The notes under the pieces were generated by a model. The model had not been told where the DNA came from and searched no databases. It saw only the letters and a list, made by a program, of their open reading frames with translations. From the NCBI GenBank assembly GCA_033063855.1, contig CP093831.1:24056001-24120000 (forward strand): DNA of 64,000 bases. Reading direction: 5' to 3'. This document shows positions 41,475-52,013 of the stretch, one piece after another. This DNA comes from Smittia aterrima. Its lineage: Eukaryota; Arthropoda; Insecta; Diptera; Chironomidae. The position numbers and the translations under genes were made by a program. Within the stretch, counting starts at the first letter, position 1. Each line of letters opens with the position of its first letter.

Positions 41475-44400
41475 ATGAGTCCAGACGATAATTTAAATGA
41501 AAGTATTATAAAATGTGAAATCAGTGAAGTTAAAAAGTTTTTATTTGAGGATTTTCGTGAGAAACGAACTATCAACAATGGAAAGTTCTCGGTTTTATTC
41601 ATCTCATTACGAAGAATTGTGGAGATCGAGAAAAGTGAAAAGAAACTTTTGGAAATCAACGAAGAGAATGAAAGACTCTACGAATTGGAGATTTTGAAGT
41701 CAAGACAAATTGAAATTTACGAACTTCTTCTCTCGCATGGACTGACTTTCGCATTAAGCGAAGATGTCAACGTTGAATTCGATTTACTTGAGACAAGTAC
41801 GAAAATTAGATTGAACCAAATTCGAAGGAAATTACATAAAGACACAAGTTTGAAACATCTGTCGATGTTGCTTTCCAAATCAAAGTTGAGCCACGATACC
41901 GTCGACAGTCTTAGAAGTAAACTCAGTCAAATTGTGGTCAGAACGTTCGAAGAACTAAACAGCGTGAAGTGGCTAGAACCAATTTTAAAAACCACAGCCT
42001 TTTCCAGTAAATTGAAGAAAATTATTTTCGGTTTTAACCACAATTCTGTTGAAAATATTGATCCAACATCAGAGAAGAATGTTCATGGAGTTTCTTACAC
42101 TCGTGCAGGCGACATTTTCATAGGAGCGCAGCATTTAGAAGGCAACCAACGCTTTGAAGTTCTAGGACATTTGATTCACGAGCTGACTCATTTTGCGATG
42201 GAAATTCTTTATCACAACGACACAAATCCCTACGAAAAGTCTGACAAGGTCAAGAATCGTTTCGATGAAATCTTAAAAATCTGCGAAGCTAAGAAGTCGC
42301 TGGAGAATATTATTGGGCTTGTTTTCCTTTATGGCAAGAGCAGCAGACATTCAGAGTTGATCGTTCGAGTTCCACATTTACTTGCGCTCAACTTAAAAAG
42401 CAATCAGAAAGTTGACGAAGCAAGAAGAAATTTTTATGAGCTCTTTGAGTTTTTTGAGAACAAAACTTTGATTGATTTGGAAACTGAATCTTCTTTAATC
42501 GAATCGAAATATCTTGTTGAAGAGCTTAACCAGAAGACCGACGTTACAAGCAAATTGAAAGCTTCTCATGTTTTCTTTGAGGAGAAAGCTTTGAACTTCA
42601 ACTTTGATCCTAACGAAATTTCTCTTATTTTATCAAATTGTCCGCGATTAACGATAAGATTGATTCATCAACAGTTCAGTGAATCATCGAAACTAATTTT
42701 CATGAAAGTCGAGTCGATCATGAAGAATAAAATATTTATTTTATTAGTTGAAGCAATGACTTCCAAATTAAAACCAATCCTGATAATCGATTGAGAGAAT
42801 GAAAAAGATGAAAAGATTGTTCAAGCTCTTGAAAGCTTAAGATCGAAGGAAATAAATGAGGGAATCGTTATCATACAATCTGATAGCAACAAATCAAGTT
42901 TACCCGATTCAATTGCAAGGATCGAAATGAAACAATCTTGGATTCAGTTCACTCGAAAGACTCAAGAGGAATTTATGAAAATTCTCGTAAGTTTTCAAGG
43001 ATTTTCCCTTTCACTTGACAAAATTATTTCGTCTCGTTCTGAAGCTCTCCGTCTGATTCCTTTGCAAGACTTTCTCACAGAAAATCTAAAGATCGGAACA
43101 AAGATTGAGCCTAATGTTCCATATTTTGATATCCAACGACATTTTCTTGATGTCGACGGTGTTAGGATCCATTTATTTAATGAATTCAGATTGGTACTAG
43201 AAAATGTCCTAATCGATACCGCTCGAGAAGATAAAATTCTTTTACTGAGTGGAAGTCCAGGAGTTGGAAAATCAACAGAAATGAAAATGATAGCAAAGAA
43301 AATCAAAGAAAATTGTTCATCACTTTGGGTTGAGTATGTTGAGCTTAGAAAGTTTGTGAGTGCCTTCGAGAGAGAAGGAAAAATTACGAAAAGTTTTAAA
43401 TCAAATGAAGAAGTTTCCGAGTTTCTTTGTGAAAAAATTCTAAGAATCAAAGGATTCGATGCAAAAGTTTTCTCTGAATTATACAATTCCAACTCCGTTG
43501 TGTTGTTGTTTGATGGCTTTGATGAGATCAGTCCAAATTTCAAGCAATTCAATTTAAATCTAATCAAATCAATCCAAGAACTGAGCAGAAACCAACTTTG
43601 GATATCAACGCGACCTCATCTTCATCAAAAGTTGAAGAACTTACTAAAATGTCATTCTTTCTCTTTAGAACCAATCGAAGGACTCGGTAATAAGATAGTG
43701 ATTATTACGCAAATTTTGGAACGAAAAGGATTAGATGGGGAAGTGTTGGATAAGACATTGTATTCAATACAATACTTCATGAGAGATCCCGAGTTTCAAG
43801 AAATTTTTAATTTCTCTAGTCCAATCATGATTGGCATTCTCGCAGATATTGCTAAGGACATCAAAAGTAGTTTCTATTTGAATTTTTATTTGATCTACAA
43901 AACGGTTGTTCACAAAATAGTTGAGAATTTTATAAGAAAAGAATCAGAAGCAGAGAACGATATCGCAGAGTTCTTTATTCACTCAACTGATGTCATGGCT
44001 TTTCATCAACAGAAAGCTGTCGAAAATATTTTTAAAAATGAATTCTCAAATGAAGTGATCTTCGCTGAATCTGAAATACTTCCCACAGAAAAGTTGTCAA
44101 GATTTGGTTTATTGAGCACGGATAGTTCCGATCAACTTCAGTTTATTCACCCAAAGTTTGAAGAATTTTTTGTCGTCGATTTCTTCTTCAACAATTTTTC
44201 CTGGATCACAAAAGTTTCATCAGAAAATCCAAGAGCAAAAGAGATTATCAAACTTTTTTCAAAAGTTTTAACAAAACCCAATGAAAGATTTAAATTGATT
44301 CGTAACTTTTTTGAAGGATTATTTGAAAACTTAATTCTTAAAAATCACAAGAAAGTAAAAATTGTTAAAAGAATTTTCAAAGAATACATTTCAATTGAAA

Positions 44401-45335
44401 ATCTTTCATTTTTGTTTTACGAATCAGTTGAACGTGGTTTCATGAGCACGATCAAAATGATTTCTGTTGGAGACGCGACAATGAAGAAAAGTGATTTGAA
44501 AACGCTTTGGTTTGGAAAGCTCCGAGATCGAAATGTTCTGATTCTCGCTATCGAAAATAATAATTTTGAGTTCGTTAAAGAACTTCTGTCCTTCGCTCAA
44601 AATGTGTTAGACCAAGAAGATATTGAGCAATTATTTTTTGAAGTGAACGAAAATGGAGAATCAGTTTTATCATCTGCTTTTCGATATTCTAAAAATATTT
44701 TCCTTTACTTCTTTAATCATCCGATCTATTCAATAAAAAGTATTAAAACTAGAAAACTTTTCTTGTCATCTTGCGCTTCAAAAACAAATTCTAAAAGTCT
44801 ATATGGAAATTTGTTGATAAACGCGTTAATTCACCAAAAACGCGATGAAGTTTTGCTGTTGATTCAACAGATTGAGAAACATTTTTCAAGCGACGAGATC
44901 AAGTGCATTTTGACTGATCTTGATGCGAACGGTCAAAATATTTTATTTGGGCTTCGATATATTATCGACAATTCTGGCAAAACTGTTTTTCGTCTGTTAG
45001 AGAAATATTTAAAATCGAAAAAATTGAGAGAGATGGTGCTTTCAAAAGATATTTTGGGAACGACTCCATTGATGGCTTCTCTTAATTTACGTAATGAGAA
45101 AAAGTTTTTATTCGTGTGGAATTATCTTAAGAATCTTTTCAAGAACGAAGAAGAATTCAAAAGTAATCTACTTGAAGAAGATTATAATAAGCTCACTGCA
45201 TTTAATCATTCTCTTTTCGATGGCGTTGCTAATAAGAATAGAAAATTTGTTTTGAATGTTTACAAAACTTATTTTAGCGCTGAAACGATTAGGAGAATAA
45301 ATGTCAAAGGAAAATTTTCTGGTCTATATCAATAA
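41475..45335 (+). pseudogene. NLR-like NACHT gene, copy D (one nonsense codon)
   Basis: The frame is the same length as copy A and colinear with it, but codon TGC (Cys, in LIIDCENE) has become TGA at 42792-42794, before the NACHT domain. Everything after it remains open to the TAA at 45333-45335, with Walker A, Walker B and the ankyrin-like tail. Readthrough, a short peptidase-like product of about 440 residues, or a recent pseudogene are all possible. The pre-NACHT patch (FDIQRHFLDVDGVRIHLFNE) matches copy A, while the C-terminal tail matches copy B better, so the gene is mosaic. Confidence 0.8.
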
Positions 45336-46275
45336 AAAATTAACCTTTTTCAAGTTGAGAATTATTTATTTTTGTGATCAAAAATTTGAATGCATAAATT
45401 GTAAGAAGATTCATATTGAACGTGATCATCGCAAAGGCTCAAATTGGCATTGTACTAAATGTGAATTTAAGACTTTAAGAGAACCAACTTTAAGAAGTCA
45501 TTATAAGACTCACGTAAAGAAGTTTTCATGCGAGACTTGCAAACAAAACTTCGCACAAAATCTTGAATTGAAATTTCACCAGGAGAATCATCGCCACGGA
45601 GTTTTCGCTAATGAACCCGAAACAAAACATGAATGCAGATCTTGCGTCAAGTCATTTGCATCAAAAAGAGGATTAAATAAACATGAAAGGACTGTTCATA
45701 GTAAATTAAAGTTTCATTGCGATATTTGCGGAAAAGTATTTAATACCAAAGGCCATCTATTAGAACACATGCAAACTCATTTCAAAGTGCCTTGTCCGAT
45801 TTGTCAGCGAATGTTGGTTGGATTTCGGCTTCAAGAACACATTGAGCAGCATTCGAGCAAAACAAAATTTGAATGCGATGCTTGCGAGAAAATTTACTTC
45901 TGCAAGAGAGATCTGCAAAATCATAAGAACCAAAAGCATGAGATTGAACAAGTTCAGTGCGATTTTTGTTCTAAGATATTTCGAAACAAACGTTTATTGA
46001 GAGTACACATGACAAATCATTTAAAGGTTCCTTGTCCATTGTGCAGAAAGCCATTTAGAAAAGCTCATTTGAAAGGACACATCGAAAGGATTCATTCTTC
46101 AGGAGAGAAATCTTTGGCTTGTAACATCGCGTTTTGTCAGCAAAAGTTTAAGAATAATAAAGATTTGAAGAAGCACAAGAAAATTCACATTGGAATCAAA
46201 AATTACAAGTGCCCGAACTGTGGTCTTCAAGCGACACAATTGCGTATTATTGAAAGACATAAATGCACATCGTAA
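45301..46275 (+). CDS. C2H2 zinc-finger protein 2, 5'-truncated
   Basis: From the CDQKFECINCKK segment onward this is a close copy of zinc-finger protein 1 (from its residue 129). The first 128 residues, including the IKxE motifs and first fingers, are gone. The frame can start at ATG 45301, inside the last codons of NACHT copy D but in a different reading frame, which gives 24 novel residues before the fingers; the two frames overlap by 35 bp. About nine C2H2 fingers remain. No promoter of its own is visible, so expression is uncertain; it may be a pseudogene with an open frame. Confidence 0.65.
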   Translation: MSKENFLVYINKKLTFFKLRIIYFCDQKFECINCKKIHIERDHRKGSNWHCTKCEFKTLREPTLRSHYKTHVKKFSCETCKQNFAQNLELKFHQENHRHGVFANEPETKHECRSCVKSFASKRGLNKHERTVHSKLKFHCDICGKVFNTKGHLLEHMQTHFKVPCPICQRMLVGFRLQEHIEQHSSKTKFECDACEKIYFCKRDLQNHKNQKHEIEQVQCDFCSKIFRNKRLLRVHMTNHLKVPCPLCRKPFRKAHLKGHIERIHSSGEKSLACNIAFCQQKFKNNKDLKKHKKIHIGIKNYKCPNCGLQATQLRIIERHKCTS

Positions 46276-46568
46276 AAGTTTACATGATAAGCAAATCAAA
46301 ATAATAATAAAATTTTATAAAACTGTGTTAAGAAAGAATAAATAAATGAAATATTAAAACAAATTAAATCAAAATAAATTTGATCATTTCATTTCTTGTG
46401 ATATTAGTAATTCGAAATATAAAATCGACTTCTAATAAGAATTCAAGTGGTAAAATGAAAACTTTGTCGACAATTCGACTCATTTCGCTTTTAACATTCG
46501 AAAAGGTAACTTGAGTTGCTCGTGACATTTCCAAGAATTATTTTACTCTTTTCATATTTTAGATCAAA
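46276..46568. other. Zinc-finger 2 to F-box 2 spacer
   Basis: Counterpart of 25778-26068, closely similar; poly(A) signals near 46338-46350. No gene is seen. Confidence 0.5.
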
Positions 46569-48035
46569 ATGGAAGAAATCTCAGCAACAACCGCAACTAA
46601 GTCATTGAAGCGAAATATTTCCACTGAGGATCCGATCGGTGAGAGCAACTCAGCAATGGTGGAAACAAAAGCAGAAGTTTTTAATGAAGAACCTCAGAAG
46701 AAAATCATCAAATCATCTGAAATGGCTGCGAATGACTTGGATCCTTTGGAATATTTCTCACGATTTCTCGACATTCCTGAGACGATCCTTCGACATTTGA
46801 ACGGCGAAGATTTGATAAAGATTTCCGAAGTGTGTCCGAGTTATTACAATTTCATCGCTACGTCGAAAATTCTTATGTCGAAAATTAAAATTGTCTTCAA
46901 AAGATCTCAAAGGGAATTAGAGAAGGAAGATTTCGATTTGCTGATGAATAGCTCGAGACAATATCAGAATATTGAAATGTTTCGATTAGATAAGCTCGTT
47001 AATAATGAGAGCTTTGATGATGAAAGAACTCAGACATTTGGATTCTTTGTAGCGAAGACTCATTGGAAAGATGTTGCAGTCAATAATGTTTGCTTTCTAA
47101 GTAAAGGAGCAACGTTTGAATTTTTCTCATCGATCCAATCAACAGTTGAATGTCTTTCTCTTGAAAACGTCAATGTAACATTTGACGAAACAATTCCGGA
47201 ACCAGCCTTCGAAGCTCTAACGTTCCCCAAGCTCAAACAATTGAAATTATTTCATCTTGATCGAAAGAGTGGATATGTTAAAGAATTCTTGAAAAACGCA
47301 GTAGCTGTCGAGAAATTTGAGTACAGATCTCTATCTCAGCGAACTGCTGACAAAAAGTTGACAAAGGAAATGTTGATAAGTTTTGTAAATCTTCAAAGTT
47401 TGACACTTTACGAAAGTAACTATGTTAAAATATTCAAAGATTCTCGTTGGAAACAATTTCAATTCAAGTTAAAGAGTTTGGCAATAATTTCGGATGATTA
47501 CGATCTTAGCATGAACATTTTTACTCGTGTTCAATATTACGTTTCTTTTCAAAAATTTTCGAAGTTTCTTCAAACACAAAGCGATCATCTTGAAGAGTTG
47601 ACGTTCGATTTGTATAACAACAAAACCTTCATCAATATGGTCATGAAAATGCCAAAGCTCAAAAGTCTGAGCTTAATGTATTTTATGTATGGATACATGA
47701 CTAAGATTCAACTACAAAATCATCCTTACAACGCTGTTCCATTCGAAAAATCTGCAACGGTTACCGAACTCACATTGAAAGGTCATTTTACATCTTTAAA
47801 CTACAAACTTTTACTGAAGATCATGCCAAATATAAAAAGACTCAGCATCGGCTCAATGAATCAAGTAACATTTCAACATATAATTGAAATGAATAGAAAG
47901 TTTGACGAAATAAAAATTCACGATTTGAGAGGAATTGACAAAGAGTCGCTGGAGAAAATAAGCGACAAGATATCAACTTTCCCTTTCGACTGTCATTTGA
48001 AAATTTGTAATTGCCTGAAATTGAATGAAAATTGA
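46569..48035 (+). CDS. F-box protein with leucine-rich tail, copy 2
   Basis: This 488-residue paralogue of the protein at 26069 has the same F-box and leucine-rich tail. It differs by small insertions (MV near residue 30; an extra segment at DLSMNIFTRVQ) and scattered substitutions concentrated in the tail, such as SLMYFMYGYM and the segment around GHFTSLNYKLL. The F-box itself is unchanged, which suggests preserved Skp1 binding and drifting substrate contacts. Confidence 0.82.
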   Translation: MEEISATTATKSLKRNISTEDPIGESNSAMVETKAEVFNEEPQKKIIKSSEMAANDLDPLEYFSRFLDIPETILRHLNGEDLIKISEVCPSYYNFIATSKILMSKIKIVFKRSQRELEKEDFDLLMNSSRQYQNIEMFRLDKLVNNESFDDERTQTFGFFVAKTHWKDVAVNNVCFLSKGATFEFFSSIQSTVECLSLENVNVTFDETIPEPAFEALTFPKLKQLKLFHLDRKSGYVKEFLKNAVAVEKFEYRSLSQRTADKKLTKEMLISFVNLQSLTLYESNYVKIFKDSRWKQFQFKLKSLAIISDDYDLSMNIFTRVQYYVSFQKFSKFLQTQSDHLEELTFDLYNNKTFINMVMKMPKLKSLSLMYFMYGYMTKIQLQNHPYNAVPFEKSATVTELTLKGHFTSLNYKLLLKIMPNIKRLSIGSMNQVTFQHIIEMNRKFDEIKIHDLRGIDKESLEKISDKISTFPFDCHLKICNCLKLNEN

Positions 48036-48696
48036 AATCTGAAATTAAAGAACTTAAATGAAAAAGCAAATAAAATCTTTAAATTTATCAAAAACTTTAG
48101 TTTTGGAAATATATTTCTTGATCATCCAAAAGAATTTTACTTAAGATTTCGTGAGATTTATCGCGTTCATGAAGATTTGTGCTCTGAAATATTTTAAGAA
48201 CAAACTTTTCTCAGAAGGCATGAATAACCATTTGAGGATTTCATGTCGAATGTGTAGAAAATACGTGAGACAATGCGATTGAAAAGTACAAATTTAAACT
48301 AGTTATTTAACAGGAAAAAAGTTTCTGGCATCGCGAAATGTCAAAAGTTTTAGAAACGACCCATTAGATAAATCACACTAAACTTGAAACTTGCATTTGA
48401 ATAAATAGCAAAAATATATTTTATCTATGATCGATGTTACAAAGTTTTTGCGACTTTAAAAAAAATTAAATTCAATTTATTATTTTCAAACTCGTATTTG
48501 GCTTGAGCTTTTCCTACTGAAGCGATTGCTCGCTTCAAATGATGCGAAGTTGCCGCTAAAAATTTGTAAACAAACAAATGATTGTTCAGAAATTATCTTT
48601 AAAATCAAGAAATTTGAGTGAATGTGAATATTTAAAAGTTAGAAGTTCATTCCAAACTTAACTCTCAATCAGTTTACATCGAAAAAGAAACTCATC
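48036..48696 (+). pseudogene. Degraded zinc-finger remnant and promoter of zinc-finger 3
   Basis: At about 48135-48360 a decayed copy of the last zinc fingers is recognisable: KICALKYFKNKLF with NNHLRISCRMCRK, then a GKKSFWH tract matching GEKSLACN, with several frame breaks. From about 48493 to 48696 the sequence is a near copy of 50350-50561 (leader and promoter of zinc-finger 4), ending in ACATCGAAAAAGAAACTCATC before the ATG. Confidence 0.65.
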
Positions 48697-50253
48697 ATGG
48701 AAAGTTATTCACAAAAAGTTATCGCGAACATCAAACAAGAACCAGAAGCGAGTTTCACGTTAATCTTGTCAGAAGATTTAAATCAAGAAATCGAAGAATC
48801 AGAGGTCAAAGATTCAATATCTCTTGATGAGCTGACATCACAACAAACTATCAACAACATCAAGCAGGAAACAGAAGTTCGTTCCACACAACATTTAAAA
48901 TTAGATTCGTTACCTTTTGATCAGTTAACATTAAAACAAATTGTCGACAGCATCAGACCAGAACCTGAAGTGGATTTCACGTTAACTTTGTTGCAATATT
49001 TAAAGTCAGGTGGCGACGATTCGATATCTCTTGATCAGTTTACATCAGAAAAAATTATCAACAACATCAAGCATGAGCCAGAAGTCCATTTCACGTTGAC
49101 ATTGCCAGAAGATCCGGAACTTGAAATCGAAGAAGTGAATAAAGTGAAAGAATTAAAAATTGTTGTAAGGAAATTCGATCGACATTGGAAAGTAACGCCA
49201 GCCAAGATGTTTGAATCATATTTCGGTTGTGGCAAGTGTGATTTCGCAGCAACGAAAGCAAAAGGATTGAATCTACATCTGCAAAGTTGTAAAGTTATTG
49301 GAAAATGTGAAAAGTGTTTTTTGATTACCAAATTTGCGACTGCTAAAGCTTGTGGCTTGTGTGGTTTCAAATTCAACTGCATCAACTGCAAAAGTGCTCA
49401 TGTCGCTCAAGATCATAGAAAGGGCTCGAAATGGCATTGCACATTATGCGATTACATATCTTCTAGCAAAGACAGAGAACGTCTTAGAGTTCACTATCAG
49501 TCTCACATAAAGAAGTTTCCATGCGAGACTTGTAAAAAAAAGTTTACTACCAAGAATAATTTGCAACGTCATCAACAGCAACATTGCCACGGAGTCTCCA
49601 CAACGGACACAGAAAAGAAATTTAAATGCAAAATATGCCAAGCTTTCTTTCCAACTCGAAGACGATTAGCAGATCATAAAACAGATGTTCACAATGTCTT
49701 TCATTGCGATATTTGTGGTAAAATATCTAAATCTAAGTATATTGCTCAAAAACACGAGAAAACGCATATCATAGTTCAATGCCCGATTTGTCAGCAGTCG
49801 ATCCTAGGAAGTCGTATTTCTGCTCATGTTGAAGATCATTCCTCATCAAAGTTTCAATGCGACGCTTGCGATAAGGTTTACTCTAACAGAAGCAGATTAA
49901 GTGTGCATATGAAAATAAATCACACTATCGAACAAGTTCAATGCGATTTGTGTGCTAAGATATTTCAAAACAAAATGTTGTTGACGAATCACATGCAACA
50001 TCATTTGAAGGTTTCGTGCCCAACATGTAGCAAGTCGATGAGTAAAATCTATTTAAAACGTCATATGAAATTTCATTCAGCAAGAGGTTCACTGGTTTGT
50101 CAAATCGTTAAATGCCGTCAAAAGTTTTCAAATTTCAAAGGACTCGAAAAGCACAAGAAAATTCACATCGGACCCAAATGCTACAAGTGTCCAAAATGCA
50201 ATCATCAATCGAATAGATTTGAGAATATAAAAAGACATATAAAGAAATGTTGA
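48697..50253 (+). CDS. C2H2 zinc-finger protein 3 (518 aa)
   Basis: This is probably a nuclear DNA-binding factor. The first 140 residues are a four-unit repeat of the type NIKQEPEASFTL: positions 11, 54, 85 and 123. Three units keep the SUMO consensus (K13, K56, K125); one has Arg-Pro in its place (residue 87). About eleven C2H2 fingers follow from about residue 180 to the end (CGKCDF, CTLCDY, CETCKK, CKICQA, CDICGK, CPICQQ, CDACDK, CDLCAK, CPTCSK, CQIVKC, CPKCNH). The gene is one exon and has a tandem neighbour at 50562. Confidence 0.86.
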   Translation: MESYSQKVIANIKQEPEASFTLILSEDLNQEIEESEVKDSISLDELTSQQTINNIKQETEVRSTQHLKLDSLPFDQLTLKQIVDSIRPEPEVDFTLTLLQYLKSGGDDSISLDQFTSEKIINNIKHEPEVHFTLTLPEDPELEIEEVNKVKELKIVVRKFDRHWKVTPAKMFESYFGCGKCDFAATKAKGLNLHLQSCKVIGKCEKCFLITKFATAKACGLCGFKFNCINCKSAHVAQDHRKGSKWHCTLCDYISSSKDRERLRVHYQSHIKKFPCETCKKKFTTKNNLQRHQQQHCHGVSTTDTEKKFKCKICQAFFPTRRRLADHKTDVHNVFHCDICGKISKSKYIAQKHEKTHIIVQCPICQQSILGSRISAHVEDHSSSKFQCDACDKVYSNRSRLSVHMKINHTIEQVQCDLCAKIFQNKMLLTNHMQHHLKVSCPTCSKSMSKIYLKRHMKFHSARGSLVCQIVKCRQKFSNFKGLEKHKKIHIGPKCYKCPKCNHQSNRFENIKRHIKKC

Positions 50254-50561
50254 ATACTTTTTAGCTAAAAATGAAAAAGCAAATAAAATCTTTAAATTCA
50301 TCAAAAACTTTAGCAGAATTTTATCTAATTCAATTTATTAATTTCGAACTCTTATCAAATATTTCAAGTGAGCTTTTCCCACTGAAGCTTTTTCTCGCTT
50401 CAAATGATGCGAAGTTGCCGCTAAAAATTTGTAAACAAACAAATGATTGTTCAGAAATTTTCTTTAAAATCAAGGAATTTGAGTGAAAGTGAATATTTAG
50501 AAGTTAGAAGTTCATTCCAAACTTAACTCTCAATCAGTTTACATCGAAAAAGAAACTCATC
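50254..50561. other. Zinc-finger 3 to zinc-finger 4 spacer
   Basis: The spacer holds a poly(A) signal near 50282 and then a promoter and leader that duplicate 48493-48696. No gene is seen. Confidence 0.55.
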
Positions 50562-52013
50562 ATGGAAAGCTATTCAAAAGAAATTATCGCGAACATCAAA
50601 CAAGAACCAGAAGCGAGTTTCACGTTAACATTGTCAGAGCATTTAAAATCAGATGCGATACCTTTTGAACAGTTAACATTAAAACAAATTGTCGACAACA
50701 TCAACCCAGAACCTGAAGTGGATTTCACGTTAACTTTGTTGCAATATTTAAAGTCAGATGGCGACGAATCGATATCACTTGAACAGTTTACATCAGAAGA
50801 AATTATCAACAACATCAAGCATGAGCCAGAAGTACATTTCACGTTAACATTTCAAGAAGATCCGAAACTTGAGATCGAAGAAGTGAAAAAAGTGAAAGAA
50901 TTGAAAATTGTTGTGAGGAAATTCGATCGACTTTGGAAAGTAACGCCGGGCAAGATGTTTGAATCATATTTTTATTGTGGCAAGTGTGACTTCATAGCAA
51001 AGCAAACATGTCGCTTGAATGAACATTTGCAAAGCTGCAAAGTTATTGGAAAATGTGAAAAATGTTTTTTGTTCAGCAAATCTTCAACTGCTAAAGATTG
51101 TGGATTGTGTAATCTCAAATTCGACTGCAGCAACTGCAGACGTGTACATACTTCTCAAGATCATCACAAGGGATCGAGATGGCATTGCACCAAATGCGAT
51201 TACAGATCTTTAACTGATGACAAAGAATCTCTAAGACTTCATTATAAGTCTCACGTGAAGAAGTTTTCATGCGAGACTTGCAAACAAAAGTTTGCAATTA
51301 AATTTCAATTGAACCTTCATCAACAGCAACACCGACATGGAATTTTTGCTATCAAACCAAATAAACAATTTGAATGCGATAAGTGCATTCGATCATTTGA
51401 AACCAGAAAAGGATTGGAAGGACATAAAAAAACCGTTCACAGTAAACTTGATCTTCACTGCGATATTTGTGGTAAAATATCTAAATGTAAAGAACTTATG
51501 CGACGTCACGTGAGAACTCACATCAAAGCTACATGCCCGATTTGTCAGCAGTCAATACTTGGAAGTCGCATTAAGGATCATATTAAAGAGCATTCCTCAT
51601 CAGTTTTTAAATGCGACGCTTGCGATAAAGTTTACTCTAACAAAAGCACATTAAATAAGCATAAGAAAAAAAAACATGAGATCAATCAAGTTCAATGCGA
51701 TTTGTGTTCCAAGATATTTCAGAATAAACATCTTCTGAGGGCACACATGCAAAAACATTTAAAGACTTCATGTCCATTTTGCAAAAAGTTGATGCAAGAA
51801 AAAGCTCTGGAAACTCACACGAAAAGTTTCCACTCCTCAAAACGGAATATTCTGATTTGTAAGTTAACGTTTTGTCCACAAAAGTTTGAAAATTACAAAA
51901 AACTGAAGGAACACGAGAAAATTCACATCGGACCCAGATGTTATAAGTGCCCAAAATGCAATCACCAAACAAAAATTTTACGTGATATACTAAGACATAT
52001 AAAGAAATGTTGA
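50562..52013 (+). CDS. C2H2 zinc-finger protein 4 (483 aa)
   Basis: This tandem paralogue of zinc-finger protein 3 has three N-terminal repeat units instead of four; SUMO-type IKxE is kept at K13 and K86 and lost at residue 48 (INPE). About eleven fingers follow (CGKCDF, CTKCDY, CETCKQ, CDKCIR, CDICGK, CPICQQ, CDACDK, CDLCSK, CPFCKK, CKLTFC, CPKCNH). The deletion of one repeat unit compared with its neighbour is exact at the unit level, as expected from unequal recombination. Confidence 0.86.
   Translation: MESYSKEIIANIKQEPEASFTLTLSEHLKSDAIPFEQLTLKQIVDNINPEPEVDFTLTLLQYLKSDGDESISLEQFTSEEIINNIKHEPEVHFTLTFQEDPKLEIEEVKKVKELKIVVRKFDRLWKVTPGKMFESYFYCGKCDFIAKQTCRLNEHLQSCKVIGKCEKCFLFSKSSTAKDCGLCNLKFDCSNCRRVHTSQDHHKGSRWHCTKCDYRSLTDDKESLRLHYKSHVKKFSCETCKQKFAIKFQLNLHQQQHRHGIFAIKPNKQFECDKCIRSFETRKGLEGHKKTVHSKLDLHCDICGKISKCKELMRRHVRTHIKATCPICQQSILGSRIKDHIKEHSSSVFKCDACDKVYSNKSTLNKHKKKKHEINQVQCDLCSKIFQNKHLLRAHMQKHLKTSCPFCKKLMQEKALETHTKSFHSSKRNILICKLTFCPQKFENYKKLKEHEKIHIGPRCYKCPKCNHQTKILRDILRHIKKC

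Larger units (their letters stand above)
27842..48060. repeat. Tandem segmental duplication, unit 2
   Basis: Second copy of unit 1. Compared with it, unit 2 has an extra plus-strand nuclease (37479 pseudogene plus 39655) and lacks the approximately 4-kb transposon-rich stretch and the 5' end of the zinc-finger gene. DnaJ is truncated at the left border. Confidence 0.88.
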
